In this document: positions 54,363 through 64,000 of the stretch, piece by piece
Position numbering within the stretch: position 1 is the first letter of the stretch
Layout: each line of letters starts with the position of its first letter
NCBI RefSeq assembly: GCF_000003815.2
Contig: NC_049986.1
Span: 3,044,992-3,108,991, forward strand
Direction of reading: 5' to 3'
Length of the DNA stretch: 64,000 bases
From: Branchiostoma floridae
Taxonomy: Eukaryota; Chordata; Leptocardii; Amphioxiformes; Branchiostomatidae
Notes under the pieces: generated by a model
The model's database searches: none
The model's input: only the letters and a program-made list of their open reading frames with translations
What the model was told of the DNA's origin: nothing
Program-made: the position numbers and the translations under genes

Positions 54363-57104
54363 CCAGAGCATATCACGAGACAGATAAATGATACGAAGGA
54401 GGTTGCTCCATGATACAACTGCCCGGTGAGGGACAATAGAGGCACACGTGTGAATGTGGTGGAATTCCCTCAAATTGCACTATTTTGTTTTTTGCGTCGG
54501 CTTTCATTGTACAGTGATGTTGTAAAACAATGAAGTCGGGAAACGTGCATCAGCTAGCGCCGAAAAATTGTGGCAAATAACGCAAAGAACTGTCTTTACA
54601 CCAAAATCACTTTACTCGGAACACAAAACGCATTTCACTGATCAATCAGCAGATGAATGGGAAGCCATGTAAGTGACGAGTGACATGAAAACGATAAACC
54701 CAGTGCCTGAGGTATGTCATGAGCTTGTAGCTATCTCCTGTCGGTGTCTGGGACATTATTATAATAATCCAATTGTCGTGAAGTTGAGAGGAGTCGGTCC
54801 GAGGATAAAAAATAATGTCCTAGCTCATTCATAACTGATACATGCGTCTGGTAAGGCTGACACCCAAATTGAAGGATGACACGCAAATTTCTTGAAGCGT
54901 TTCCGTATTTTTATATCATACAGTGGAATTTGTTATCGCCAAGCAAAGTAGGGGCGCATCTTCTCTGGATAGTTTTAAAGAACACTTGCAACTAGCTGCT
55001 GCCACGCCGCGTACCTACGAAGCTGGTGGGTTACGCCGACATATGATATGAATACAGAAGGCATGGCTGTGTCCAGGCTGGATGACAATGTATGATTTTT
55101 TAGCAGTATCCGGGCCGACGCAGTGTTTCTTACGGAACTGTGCGGAGTAGGACTGAATGACAAACGCATGAGGATAGAAAAAAAAAGCATCGTCTGTGGG
55201 CGTATCTGATCTAGGTATAAATTTACATGGTCATGCTCTGATAGGAATGTCTCTCCCGCCCCTCTGCAATTGGAATTATTTGCCAGAAACAGACATAGGC
55301 ACCAGGTTTGACGGGAACTATGATTGAAGTAAATATGCGGGCTGAGATAACAGTTGTCTGTTTTCTTCACGATAAGCCATATACCCATTTCAGCTCAACG
55401 GCAAATAGGCAATAGGGGCAATGGTAAATGTCTGGACACGGAAAGGAACAAACACCAAAGTCTGTGTAACAGTAAGAGTTAAAACGTCGTCAAACTGACA
55501 GCGGTTAGCTCCTGTTTTGTGATCTGGCGGACCGGATTTGATTCCCGGGAGCCAAAATTACTTGTTTCTACTCCCCTCTCACAGTCCAGAAAGAGAAGGC
55601 GATGACCAACTATGACGAGAATGGTTAGAGATTTGTAACAGGCCGAGGGAATTGCTCTCTTCAACAAGTACTTCTTTCACATGAAATCTAGCTGAAAAAA
55701 AGCTAGAACAAGCAAGCAGGAACCTCGAGCGAACTGTCGCCTAGCAAGATTGGAAAGCTTCTCGTTTTTCATTTAAACGGCTGTATAGCGGAGGGCATTT
55801 CACAGAACGGATGTGTCATAGAAGTTCGCGTATAAAACAATGAGATCCCGTCTGTATTTCCCAGTTGCCGTTATGCCAGAACAAAACTAAAGTCACATCC
55901 AGTATTCAGAATATGTATAGAATAGTTGGCATCTCTCTATTGTTTTTATCCACTAATTGGTCATCAAAGAATTCGTCACCATGGTCTTGGGCGTCTGTTT
56001 AATATCCACAGTGGGAACTCCCTTTGGTATTGAATCCCTCGACACATCGCGCATCGCCATCAAAGAAAAGTGCCGGTGTCATAACGTTGAGAGATCTTTT
56101 GTCGGCCTAACTTCAGAAGGTCATTTGTTTTACATATAGATTAATCGCCTTCGAGAGAACTGTTATACGACATGATGTAAATGAATACCTCCCCTGAGGT
56201 CACCGACACGGTTTAATGATAACGTAGCAGATATTACATCGGTGTCGAGTTATAATAACACGGATTAATGATCCCAAAATGAGGAGTTTTTCAATGCCCC
56301 AGATTTATAAAAGAAAACACAAGCAATTTGCAAGAAGTGAATAAGTTGTTTTCGCATATACATTTAGTCAGGTTAACTTAATTTTTGTCACTTGTACGAG
56401 CCACGGTTACCACCTTGAGTTGAGTGTTTTATCTGCTAGCTATTCACATTTTGGGAGAATAGCGACAAGACGAATGAGGATACTATCTATCTGACACTCT
56501 TCTCGTCCACTAATTTTGTTATTGTCACATCGCCGGATTCTCAGATTTTTTGCCATCTGTTCTACCCTTCGTTCCGTGGATCTACAGTGCAGTCAGGGCA
56601 ACTCTGACATTTCATACCCCCTGGCCCCAGCCCTGGTCGTAATTCATTTTCTGTGACAGCTAATTGCAGCAGATGTGGCCGAACAATCTCCCCTGATCTC
56701 ATCTTTAAAACATCTGTTTGGCATCTTTAAACCACAACCAGATTGTTTTGCCTCCAGGGTTTCGTGGAGTTAAAAATCTCCAAACCGTGCTCATGTGGTG
56801 TCATGTCCCGTGCCTTTTCTCTGCCATATTGTACCAACCCCCTTCCACACCGACTCACGTTAAACATTCAAGTTAGTGCCAGAGTGAATTGTGAACTTTA
56901 AATCTTTTTTGCCATGTTTGGGTCAAATTATGATGTTTTGCTAGATCATTCTACCTCTGCACAATGTATTTCTCTCCCGCTATTGCAGCGTGTCACATGG
57001 ATACCCTAGTTCTTTTTGTTAATATTTTGCGTTTGCCCAATAATCACTAGTTTAGATCGCTACCTCTATTTCTCAAAACAAGTAAGTTGCTGTTGGTTGC
57101 TCAC
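54363..57104. other. Intergenic or intronic, no gene supported
   Basis: Nothing convincing. The 137-codon minus frame at 54975-55388 lacks recognisable motifs and splice context. On the plus strand, ASSLDSFKEHLQ near 54956 recalls LINE tails but is too short to call. Confidence 0.4.
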
Positions 57105-57212
57105 CTCCACAGTCCGACTCGTCGTCTCCATACCAACAGTGGATATAACCATCACACCAATTGTCTTCTGGAATGCACAAGCCGTCCAAACACCGGCGTA
57201 CGCAGCCTCCAG
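57105..57212 (-). CDS. LDLa-domain exon, short variant, phase 1-1
   Basis: The 108-bp exon (acceptor CAAG|, donor |GTGAGC) encodes GCVRRCLDGLCIPEDNWCDG then HCWYGDDESDC. All six cysteines and the DDESDC calcium motif remain, but only three residues separate the first two cysteines, against six in the neighbouring modules. Probably functional, though the first loop is shortened. Confidence 0.75.
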
Positions 57213-57360
57213 CTTGAAAAAGGGATGAAACAGGAAGATGGACATGACAACAATTTTAAATTGAACTGCTATGGTGGTGATCTTAAATTTGTTATAAGGA
57301 TATTTCATGGATTATTCTCTTATTGGTTTTCATTTCATCTTCTCCTTGCGGATAGCTGTT

Positions 57361-57787
57361 TTAAACATTACACTGATAGTCCTCAGCGAAACACGAACCG
57401 TCCAAACACTGAAGCTTACTCTTTGAGCCAGGGCTCTAGTCAGCTCGAATTTTTTTTCCGTCAGCCAATTCCCATTGTCGCGAAAACCGCGAAAATCAAG
57501 TTAGAAAGACGGAACTGAGACCTGAAAAACAAGTTTTTAATGAGATTATCGTATGCGACACGGCGCCGACTTACTAAGTCAACAATCATAACAATAGCAA
57601 GACAAACAGTGTGTGGCTTTCCGACCGTGGACAGCGTCCACAAGCCGCCTGTAGCTTCCGCCAATAATTTTTGTCCGTCAAGGTGGACGGATTGGTTTTA
57701 AAACTTTTCCGTCACACGCAGCAAATTTCCGTCAATTGACGGATAAAACGGACGCCTGGCTAGAGCCCTGCTTAGAGCAGTCCTCTG
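57361..57787 (-). pseudogene. Dead LDLa exon split by a hAT element
   Basis: After the acceptor (CCCAAG|) the frame reads EDCSK, is broken by the element at 57429-57770, and resumes SKLQCLDGSCFAEDYQCNV before a stop (57361-57363). The last two cysteines and the acidic motif are missing. Without the insert and one target copy the first part is in frame, so the stop or the insertion could have come first. Confidence 0.8.
57429..57770. mobile_element. hAT-type MITE, 342 bp, inside an LDLa exon
   Basis: Ends CAGGGCTCTAGTCAGC and GCCTGGCTAGAGCCCTG; flanking 8-mers CTTTGAGC (57421-57428) and CTTAGAGC (57771-57778) differ at one base. Same family as 1498-1787 and 10464-10794. The interior has TCCGTCA/TGACGGA repeats. 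Confidence 0.85.
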
Positions 57788-58721
57788 CTTGGGAAAACGA
57801 AAGTTGGCAGTCTGAGATGAAACCATTCTATTAGTAAATAATCTACTTTCATGGCAACCTACAAATGGTTATTGGGATTTAACATTAGTTACATTAGAGT
57901 TAGAATGAATACAGTAATTATAAGGGGGAGGGGGGCGATGTCTATCTACGAAAAAGTAAATTTCTTTCGATCTCTCACTAAAGGAGCCAGGAGTCGCAGT
58001 TTCTCTCACCCCTGGTCTGTCGGTTACATGTTTTTCGGGGCCATAGTGGCTGATTGAGCGTTTGCCTTTGATATTTTTCACCGTACCTTTTAGGGTACCC
58101 AGCACACTATATCCATTACACAGCCAAAAATGCCTTTTCTTGTTTATCTTGTCTTGCTTCCTCACAGAAAATTTATGTTCCGGGATGAAAATTATTCTGT
58201 CCCAAAGAAATCTTAGAAAAATGTGCTGGTAAATTGTAAAGTTTATGAGACGTTTTGAGATTCGTTTTCTTTCACTGCCAAAATGATTTTCTTGTTTGTC
58301 TTGATTTGCTTCCTCACAGGAAATTTATCTACCATGGAGAAAATTACTGATGCGAGAATGTAAGTCATGTCATATTCGGAGGAAAAAAAATACTGTTTTT
58401 CTTATGAGCTGAATCTTGTTACAAAAAAAGCAAGAATTACTAGAAATTTTTTTCTTGCATCATAAGAAAAAAAAGCAGAAGATTTTGCTTAAATCCCCCC
58501 CTAAATTTCAGTTTCTTGCTTTGCTTGACATTTATTCTACATTTACTTCCTGCAAGAATATTTTTCTTCATATAATAATTGTCCATGAGGTAAGCAAAAC
58601 AAGAAAAATCATTTTTAGTAGTGTGTGTGCGATAAAGGCTTTTATGCCTACTAATGCCTGCTCATTTCATGGCGTCAATAAATGTCACCGCCCTCTTTAG
58701 ATTTACAGGTTCAGACCTTAC

Positions 58722-58964
58722 CGAAACATGCTGGCACGTCACAATAACCCCATTGTTGGTCCGGATCCGTAGTGAAGCACCAAACGCCATTAGGGCCCCC
58801 ATCCGGATTCCGGCAGTAGTTCTGCTCCAGTCCAGATGCCGGATAATTAGCGGGTGTGACGACGTGTTCGTGCGGTGTCTGGCTGTCCCAATGTTGACAC
58901 GTTCTGCCTGTTTCTGTCACAGAGACATTTCCCAGGTAAGATGTTCCATTTCCTGTCAGGCAGT
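58722..58964 (-). CDS. Kringle-domain exon B, phase 1-1
   Basis: The 243-bp exon (acceptor CTTAG|, donor |GTAAGG) encodes one kringle: DCLTGNGTSYLGNVSVTETG, CQHWDSQTPHEH, NYCRNPDGGPNGVWCFT and WGYCDVPAC, with six cysteines. Kringles are disulfide-bonded extracellular modules that bind proteins and lipids. It is nearly identical to exon A (63658-63900), and the intron after both shares TTTACAGGTTCAGACCTTACC-type sequence, showing a recent duplication of exon plus flanks. Confidence 0.9.
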
Positions 58965-59809
58965 CTAAGGGTAGATGAAAGGCAAGGGCTATTACGCATA
59001 TCGTTTTAGCAATTAGTAATAGGTAATGTCTTTATGAAAATAGCATGTGGATCCCTTAAAACCTTGCTCGTTTTCAAAATTATCCACAAGGTCTGAGGAA
59101 TTGTGCCCACGTTTTGAAGAAAAAAAAATTATTTGATCAAGCTTGACCTAATGATGACCTTTTAAGGTTAAAAAAAGTTTAAAAAACTTTTGGAATGTTT
59201 AAGCGAAGACATATTTTGTTTAATTTATAGAAAATCGAGAACAAGGGTTCTAATATCTATTTTGGAGCTTGGATAATTTCCGGATATTAGGTCAATCTCA
59301 TAATTTTCTTCATGCAATAAAGTAGTTTGCATAGTAGTACAAGCGTCCAAATGGTAGGTATAAACTATTGCCAGTTGTCAAATTTAAACATAAAGCAAAC
59401 ATTTGACGGAGACAATAAAGAATAAAGTATCATAATGTCAACTTGATAGTCCATACAGCTGTATGTCCGAATTCAATATTTTGATTTTTCTTTGAAAGCA
59501 GGAAAAAGTTGTGGATTATTTTAGGGGGAAATAGATTTTGTTTATTTCGTATCCAACACCTTGTAAACAGTTCGGATGTCTTTATAGGTAAATAGAAATC
59601 TAGATTATTAAATCCAATGACAATCCAATGCAATTTATTCCATGCCTACCCTTTGTTCTAGCCTCCCCCCCCCTTCTTACATTGTACATTTGAAAAGTTC
59701 CCCTTGATACGTATCTTTGAAGACATATATACTATTTTATCTACTTTTTCTCTTTGGGAAGGTTTAGTATGAATTGACCAATCTGAAATCCTCGCCTAAC
59801 CCAACGTAC

Positions 59810-60226
59810 CTGCTGCCATTCCTAAAAAGCTCACTTCGACTAACCAAGGCTGTTGGTTGTCTGGGCCAGTTGCCGTGATAAACAGTCGCCAGAATCGACT
59901 CGTGGCACTGAAGCCGCCAAGTCTTAAATCCATAGGCACGATATAAGGGGATTCAATCACATGAATCCAGTCATAACGATCCGAACTGGCTGATATTTGA
60001 AACTCAAATGCCGTACAGTCGTGGATTATGTCTCCGTAGTTGGTGATGCGGATCGCGGAGAGAGTATGAGCTACCAACAAGTCAAAGATGATGTACCATG
60101 GGCCTGGACTGATCGGGTTCCAGAAAGTACCAACATCACCGTCGAGAACTTGATCCGGACCAGATGTATCGGGTGATAATGTTGGTGTAGCATCGATGGC
60201 CCAAGCAGGGGAGCTCTCCATCCACC
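59810..60226 (-). CDS. F5/8 type C (discoidin-like) domain exon, phase 1-1
   Basis: This 417-bp exon (acceptor TACCAG|, donor |GTACGT) encodes 139 residues: PSLSPDTSG-type start, VLDGDVGTFWNPISPGPWYI, LSAIRITNYGD, CTAFEFQISASSD, SRFWRLFITATG and LVEVSFLG. DGDxxTFW, the FW(R/K) core and the final W/V-E-V-x-F strand identify the galactose-binding-like F5/8C fold, which binds carbohydrate or phospholipid at cell surfaces. The whole domain in one phase 1-1 exon fits exon shuffling. Confidence 0.85.
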
Positions 60227-60304
60227 CTGGTAATTGGGAAATTGAATGGACAAAATTGGTCGATGTAAGTTAGACATCCAGGCATTAAGGTACGCCAAAA
60301 AGTA

Positions 60305-60550
60305 GTGACTTTAGCAACTGGATATGGTTTTGATCAAGGAACTGGATATGGTTTTGGTCAAGGAACTGGATATGGTTTTGGTCAAGGAATTGGATATGGT
60401 TTTGGTCAAGCAACTGGATATGGTTTTGGTCAAGGAATTGGATATGGTTTTGGTCAAGCAACTGGATATGGTTTTGGTCAAGGAATTGGATATGGTTTTG
60501 GTCAAGCAATTGGATATGGTTTTGGTCAAGCAACTGGATATGGTTTTGGA
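60305..60550 (+). repeat. 24-bp minisatellite
   Basis: About ten units of GGATATGGTTTTGGTCAAGG with A/GA endings. As 24 is a multiple of three, plus frames encode GYGFGQGT-type repeats and minus frames QNHIQLLD repeats. No splice or start context supports coding; it lies in an intron of the minus-strand gene. Confidence 0.9.
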
Positions 60551-60835
60551 AACGATAAGACGTTTCAACTGTATAGACCCTCTCCAACAAGATCGCTTCA
60601 GTGTCACTGACAAAAACTACGGGATATCAGTTGAAATGTCTGACCGTTTTCAGAACCATATCTAGTGGCTTTAGTAACTACTTTTTGGCGCAATGGACAA
60701 AAATAAGTACTCATTAGTTGTATAAAAAAAAGTTAAGACTCGTGTAAATTAATGTAAATGTCTAAATATTGGCTCGATTATGGAATTATAATTGAAATTC
60801 TTTCTTCAGTTATTCTCTACAGAAGATTTTGGCAA

Positions 60836-60961
60836 AGCCAGCAGAGTCTGATTCGTCCTCTCCTCGCGGACAGTCACCATAAGCATCACACCCATAGTCA
60901 TATTTATGGAAGAATCAACCGTTTAAGCACTGAATTTCCTTATAACAAGACTCGCACTGGC
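60836..60961 (-). pseudogene. Dead LDLa exon
   Basis: From an acceptor (TTAAG|) the frame reads QCESCYKEIQCLNG, then a TGA stop, then YDYGCDAYGDC and GEDESDS. The last cysteine is replaced by serine and there is no donor GT where siblings have one. Otherwise it aligns with the neighbouring modules. Confidence 0.75.
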
Positions 60962-61095
60962 CTTAAAAATACGACGATACGCATGAGAACTATACAAAAA
61001 ATAACTTTGACTGTGATCTAGAATTTGGTACTGGTCTATATTTCAGAACGCGATATCTATTTTACAAACTGATAAGACGTAGAATTGCTGCTTAC

Positions 61096-61212
61096 ACGGG
61101 CAGTCCGATTCGTCCTCTCCTTGTGAACAGTCATCAGAACCATCACACCAATAGAATTCAATGATGCACGAACCGTCGAAACACTGGCGAGCACTCTCCT
61201 GGCAGCCCACAG
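61096..61212 (-). CDS. LDLa-domain exon, phase 1-1
   Basis: The 117-bp exon (acceptor AAAAG|, donor |GTAAGC) encodes GCQESARQCFDGSCIIEFYW, CDGSDDC and SQGEDESDC. Six cysteines and the acidic calcium cage are intact. Confidence 0.85.
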
Positions 61213-61437
61213 CTTTTAAAAGAGATCAAAAGGAAGATAGGCATGAGAAATTCCACAATTTCATACATTCGCTAATTCATCGTAGCATTCACGGCTGATA
61301 TATTTTGCGTGTTCTGAAGTAATTAGGCATAAGGTCCTAGTTTACATAAACTATATGAGTAAACCATCTCCGCTGCTCAAATTACAGAAACAGATAGTCT
61401 TATTGTCCTATTGTCGTTACGATAGTTGTTTGCTCAC

Positions 61438-61554
61438 CCCCACAGTCCGACTCGTCCTCTCCTTGTGAACAGCTAGAATAACCATTACACCAATAGTGTT
61501 CAGGGATGCACGAACCGTCCAAACACTGCCGTTCACTCTCCTGGCAGCCTACAT
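61438..61554 (-). CDS. LDLa-domain exon, phase 1-1
   Basis: The 117-bp exon (acceptor AAAAG|, donor |GTGAGC) encodes GCQESERQCLDGSCIPEHYW, CNGYSSC and SQGEDESDC. CNG replaces the usual CDG and SSC the usual xDC, so one or two calcium ligands are changed, though all six cysteines remain. Confidence 0.85.
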
Positions 61555-61664
61555 CTTTTGAAAATAAAATCAAAAGTTAGCTAGATAGGCACGATACATT
61601 TCATACCCTCTACAATTTCATACGACTGATTTTATTTTGTGTGTTTTGGACAAATACAGTCCTG

Positions 61665-62110
61665 TATAGAAATTGCTAAACTTTCTTTCCAACACTGAAT
61701 TAACATGCTTAGGGACTTACCCTGAATTATCGGTCAAACTCCGTCGACCTTGTTCCCAGAAAGACTCTCTCTATCTCCAGCAGTGACGCCAGGAACACGC
61801 CACTATTGCAGGGGGGGGGGGGGGTCATAAGTATCAGAAACTCTATGTCGCCCCTCGTCTCTGTTGAGTGTGGGCCGGTAAGCTCTAATGTAAACTGCCT
61901 TCTTCACTCCTCGCGCGAAGAAATCCTGTTCTGGGTCTAGTATTTTCTTATACTTATGACCCCCTCCTGCAAAAGTGGTGTGTTCCTGACATCACTGCTG
62001 GGGATAGAGAGGGTCTTTCTGTGAACAAGGTTTGACGGAGTTTGACTGAAAATTAAGGGTAAGTCCTTATTTTATTTCAGTGTTGGAAAGAAAGTTTAGC
62101 AATTTCTATA
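61665..62110. mobile_element. Hairpin MITE, long copy of the 24089-24326 family
   Basis: TATAGAAATTGCTAAACTTTC and its complement frame 446 bases, and both arms carry TTTCCAACACTGAA and CTCTATCTCCAGCAGTGACG. The copy is about 200 bases longer than the 24 kb one and includes a poly-G run (61809-61822). Confidence 0.85.
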
Positions 62111-62225
62111 AGTTGAACTTTCATGCTAAAATAAAGTCCTGGTTTACAAAAACTACTAAGTAAACCATCTCCACCGCCCAAATGACAGAAGCAGACAGTC
62201 TTATTGTCCGTAGTTGTTTGCTCAC

Positions 62226-62345
62226 CTTCACAGTCCGACTCGTCCTCTCCTTGCAAGCAGTCATTATACTGACCATCACACCAATAGTGTTCAGGGATGC
62301 ACCAACCGTTCAAACACTGGTGGTCACTCTCCTGGCAGCTCCCAG
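62226..62345 (-). CDS. LDLa-domain exon, phase 1-1
   Basis: The 120-bp exon (acceptor CAAG|, donor |GTGAGC) encodes GSCQESDHQCLNGWCIPEHY, WCDGQYNDC and LQGEDESDC, with all cysteines and calcium-site residues. Closest to the lone exon at 35483-35602. Confidence 0.87.
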
Positions 62346-62415
62346 CTTGTGATGGGATGAACAAGGAAGATTAGCAAGAGAAACAATTGCAAAAATAAAC
62401 TGCCTTCCCTAACCT

Positions 62416-62465
62416 TAAAATTTTCCAATACCAAATCTTGATAGATTTGGTATTGGAAAATTTTA
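62416..62465. repeat. Perfect 22-bp-arm hairpin
   Basis: TAAAATTTTCCAATACCAAATC is followed after TTGATA by its exact reverse complement. It is intronic to the minus-strand cassettes. Confidence 0.95.
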
Positions 62466-62559
62466 TTCAATTGATTGTATAGCATTTCAATTCAGTACAA
62501 CAATTCAAAATGCGATGTTTATCATATACAATCAGTACCTAAGAGACACTAGTACTTAC

Positions 62560-62688
62560 CCCCACAGATTGACTCATCCTCTCCTTGGAGACAGTTCACC
62601 TCCCCATCACACCAATAGTTATCAGGAATGCACGAACCGTTCAAGCACTGGAATTCATCCTCATAACAAACCTCGCGTTCACCATGGC
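62560..62688 (-). CDS. LDLa-domain exon, phase 1-1
   Basis: The 129-bp exon (acceptor GCAAG|, donor |GTAAGT) encodes HGEREVCYEDEFQCLNGSCI, PDNYWCDGEVNC and LQGEDESIC. It has a longer N-terminal lead than its siblings. The penultimate residue before the last cysteine is I where others have D. Confidence 0.85.
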
Positions 62689-62865
62689 CTTGCAAAAAAC
62701 GAAGATTGACATGAGAACTAAACGTAGTAATAATTTGATGGTGATCTGAAATTTGGTACTAAAATATATCACTTTTATATTTCATTGTGCGATATCTATT
62801 TTACAAACTAGTAAGACGTTACATGGCTGCTTCCCGCTACTATGCGCATTTGCAGTAAATGTCTT

Positions 62866-63604
62866 GGGGGTAAGTGGGGTAAGGAGCGCTCCCGGTGCAG
62901 GCCATATGGGCACGATAGGCCGGGCACGATAGGCCGGGCACGAAGGGCTGGGCACGAGGGGCCGGGCACGAGGGGCCGGGCAAGAGGGGCTGGGCACGAG
63001 GGGCTGGGCACGAGCGGCCGACGTTACCATGATACGTGTGGGGGGCCTTTCTTCACTGGGAAAAACTGATTTTTAAATCATTTNNNNNNNNNNNNNNNNN
63101 NNNNNNNNNNNNNNNNNNNNNNNNNNNNNNNNNNNNNNNNNNNNNNNNNNNNNNNNNNNNNNNNNNNNNNNNNNNNNNNNNNNNNNNNNNNNNNNNNNNN
63201 NNNNNNNNNNNNNNNNNNNNNNNNNNNNNNNNNNNNNNNNNCATTTTCTGATATTTTCTATCACTATAGAGCATCTATTCTGTGATTCTCAATCATCAGT
63301 CTTTAACAAATAAGCTTAATTACTCTAAAGAGACCTCTCGTCACTGTACCCTCTCTGATACCTTTGGGGTCTCTTTTGAGTAATTAAGCTTAGTTGTTAA
63401 AAACTAATGATTGATAATCACAGAAGGGGTGCTCAAGTAATAGAAAATATAAAAAAAATTGATTGAAAATTTGTTTTTCCCAGATAGAAAAGGCCCCCCA
63501 CACGTATAATGGTACAGTCGGCCCCTCGTCCCCAGCCCCTCGTGCCCGGCCTATCGTGCCCGAATTGCTGGCCCCGGAAGCGCTCCTTACCCAAATGCTT
63601 ATGC
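62866..63604. repeat. Foldback element with GC-rich minisatellite arms, interrupted by a gap
   Basis: GGTAAGGAGCGCTCC at the left faces AGCGCTCCTTACC at the right; inside, copies of GGGCACGAGGGGCCGGGCAC (left, about nine units) face CCCCTCGTGCCCGGCC (right, about three). Inner arms around TAAGCTTAATTACTC at 63312-63395 pair closely. It lies between a kringle and an LDLa exon. Confidence 0.8.
63084..63241. other. Assembly gap, 158 N
   Basis: The only gap not exactly 100 N, so its length may be an estimate. It falls in the left arm of the foldback. Confidence 0.99.
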
Positions 63605-63657
63605 CTACTAATGCTGCTCAAAGAATATAACTACAGGTTTACAGGTTCAGACCTTAC

Positions 63658-63900
63658 CGGAGCATGTTGGCACGTCACAATAATCCCATAGCCGTTCCGG
63701 ATCCATGGTGATGCACCAAACTCCGGAAGGGTCTCCATCCGGATTCCGGCAGTAGTTCTGCTCCAGTCCGGATGCCGGATAATTAGCGGGTGTGACGACG
63801 TGTTCGTGCGGTGTCTGACTGTCCCAGTGTTGACACGTCTTGCCTGTTTGCGTCACAGAGACTGTTCCTCGGTAAGATGCTCCATTCCCTATCTGGCAGT
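63658..63900 (-). CDS. Kringle-domain exon A, phase 1-1
   Basis: The 243-bp exon (acceptor CTTAG|, donor |GTAAGG) encodes DCQIGNGASYRGTVSVTQTG, CQHWDSQTPHEH, NYCRNPDGDPSGVWCIT and WDYCDVPTC, a complete kringle with six cysteines. Exon B has the same length and mostly the same residues. It is the most 5' cassette of the minus-strand gene visible here; upstream exons lie past the window end. Confidence 0.9.
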
Positions 63901-64000
63901 CTAAGGGCAGATACAAGAGGTTAGGCGAGGGGCATAAAGGACTGCTTCGAGGGGGTAATAAAAAAAGGAAGAGAGAAGGAGGGGGAAAGAGAGGGAAAGA

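Noticed and set aside
54975-55388. 137-codon minus-strand frame
   Set aside because: No recognisable motif, unusual composition for a domain, and no exon context.
55490-55570. tRNA-like B-box (GGATTTGATTCC)
   Set aside because: The A-box is poor and neither a SINE body nor a target duplication was seen.

Overview
The window looks like genome sequence from an invertebrate chordate, most probably a lancelet (Branchiostoma). This is inferred from short exons with canonical GT-AG introns, animal gene families (NUP188, CACYBP, CHK-type kinase), tandem phase 1-1 kringle/LDLa/F5-8C exons, and a dense, varied load of small transposons, SINEs, LINE fragments and minisatellites. It is a draft assembly: there are four 100-base N gaps and one of 158 bases. 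I saw no rRNA or stand-alone tRNA gene, no CRISPR array and no bacterial-style operon.

Layout. (1) 1-2606, plus: the last three coding exons of NUP188, a nuclear-pore scaffold gene; the final exon carries an apparent reading-frame shift. (2) 5444-18165, plus: a complete six-exon CACYBP (Siah-interacting, CS/SGS-domain) gene. Its introns are packed with inverted-repeat elements, including a 3.9 kb foldback flanked by TTAA, and its protein ends in a long Gly-Gly-Met tail not present in the human protein. (3) 21018-22907, plus: a complete three-exon CHK/EcKinase-like small-molecule kinase gene. (4) 23.1-26.7 kb: SINE, MITE and LINE insertions, one nested inside another. (5) 27.3-34.3 kb: a copy of the kinase gene's 5' flank, a promoter-like segment, then three kinds of tandem array, with a ~120 bp satellite on both sides. 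(6) 35.5-39.3 kb, minus: one LDLa exon and two copies of an exon encoding an NPMY-containing segment, one next to a LINE that itself holds a SINE. (7) 40-49.4 kb: minisatellites, hairpin elements, an L1/Tx1-like LINE remnant and diverged ~0.5 kb repeats; almost no gene signal. (8) 49747-51066, plus: a two-exon gene for a secreted protein of about 40 DPTQPPA heptads. (9) 53.2-54.4 kb: a 77 bp minisatellite and an internally deleted mariner. (10) 57.1-63.9 kb, minus: an array of modular extracellular exons (kringle, four LDLa, dead LDLa, F5/8C, kringle, LDLa cut by a hAT element, LDLa), every intact one a symmetrical phase 1-1 cassette.

NUP188 and CACYBP are housekeeping genes that happen to be neighbours; nothing suggests co-regulation. 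The minus-strand cassettes probably belong to one large extracellular-receptor-type gene or a family of tandem paralogues, whose joining cannot be settled from DNA alone. Non-coding space is dominated by transposable elements, several with exact target-site duplications.
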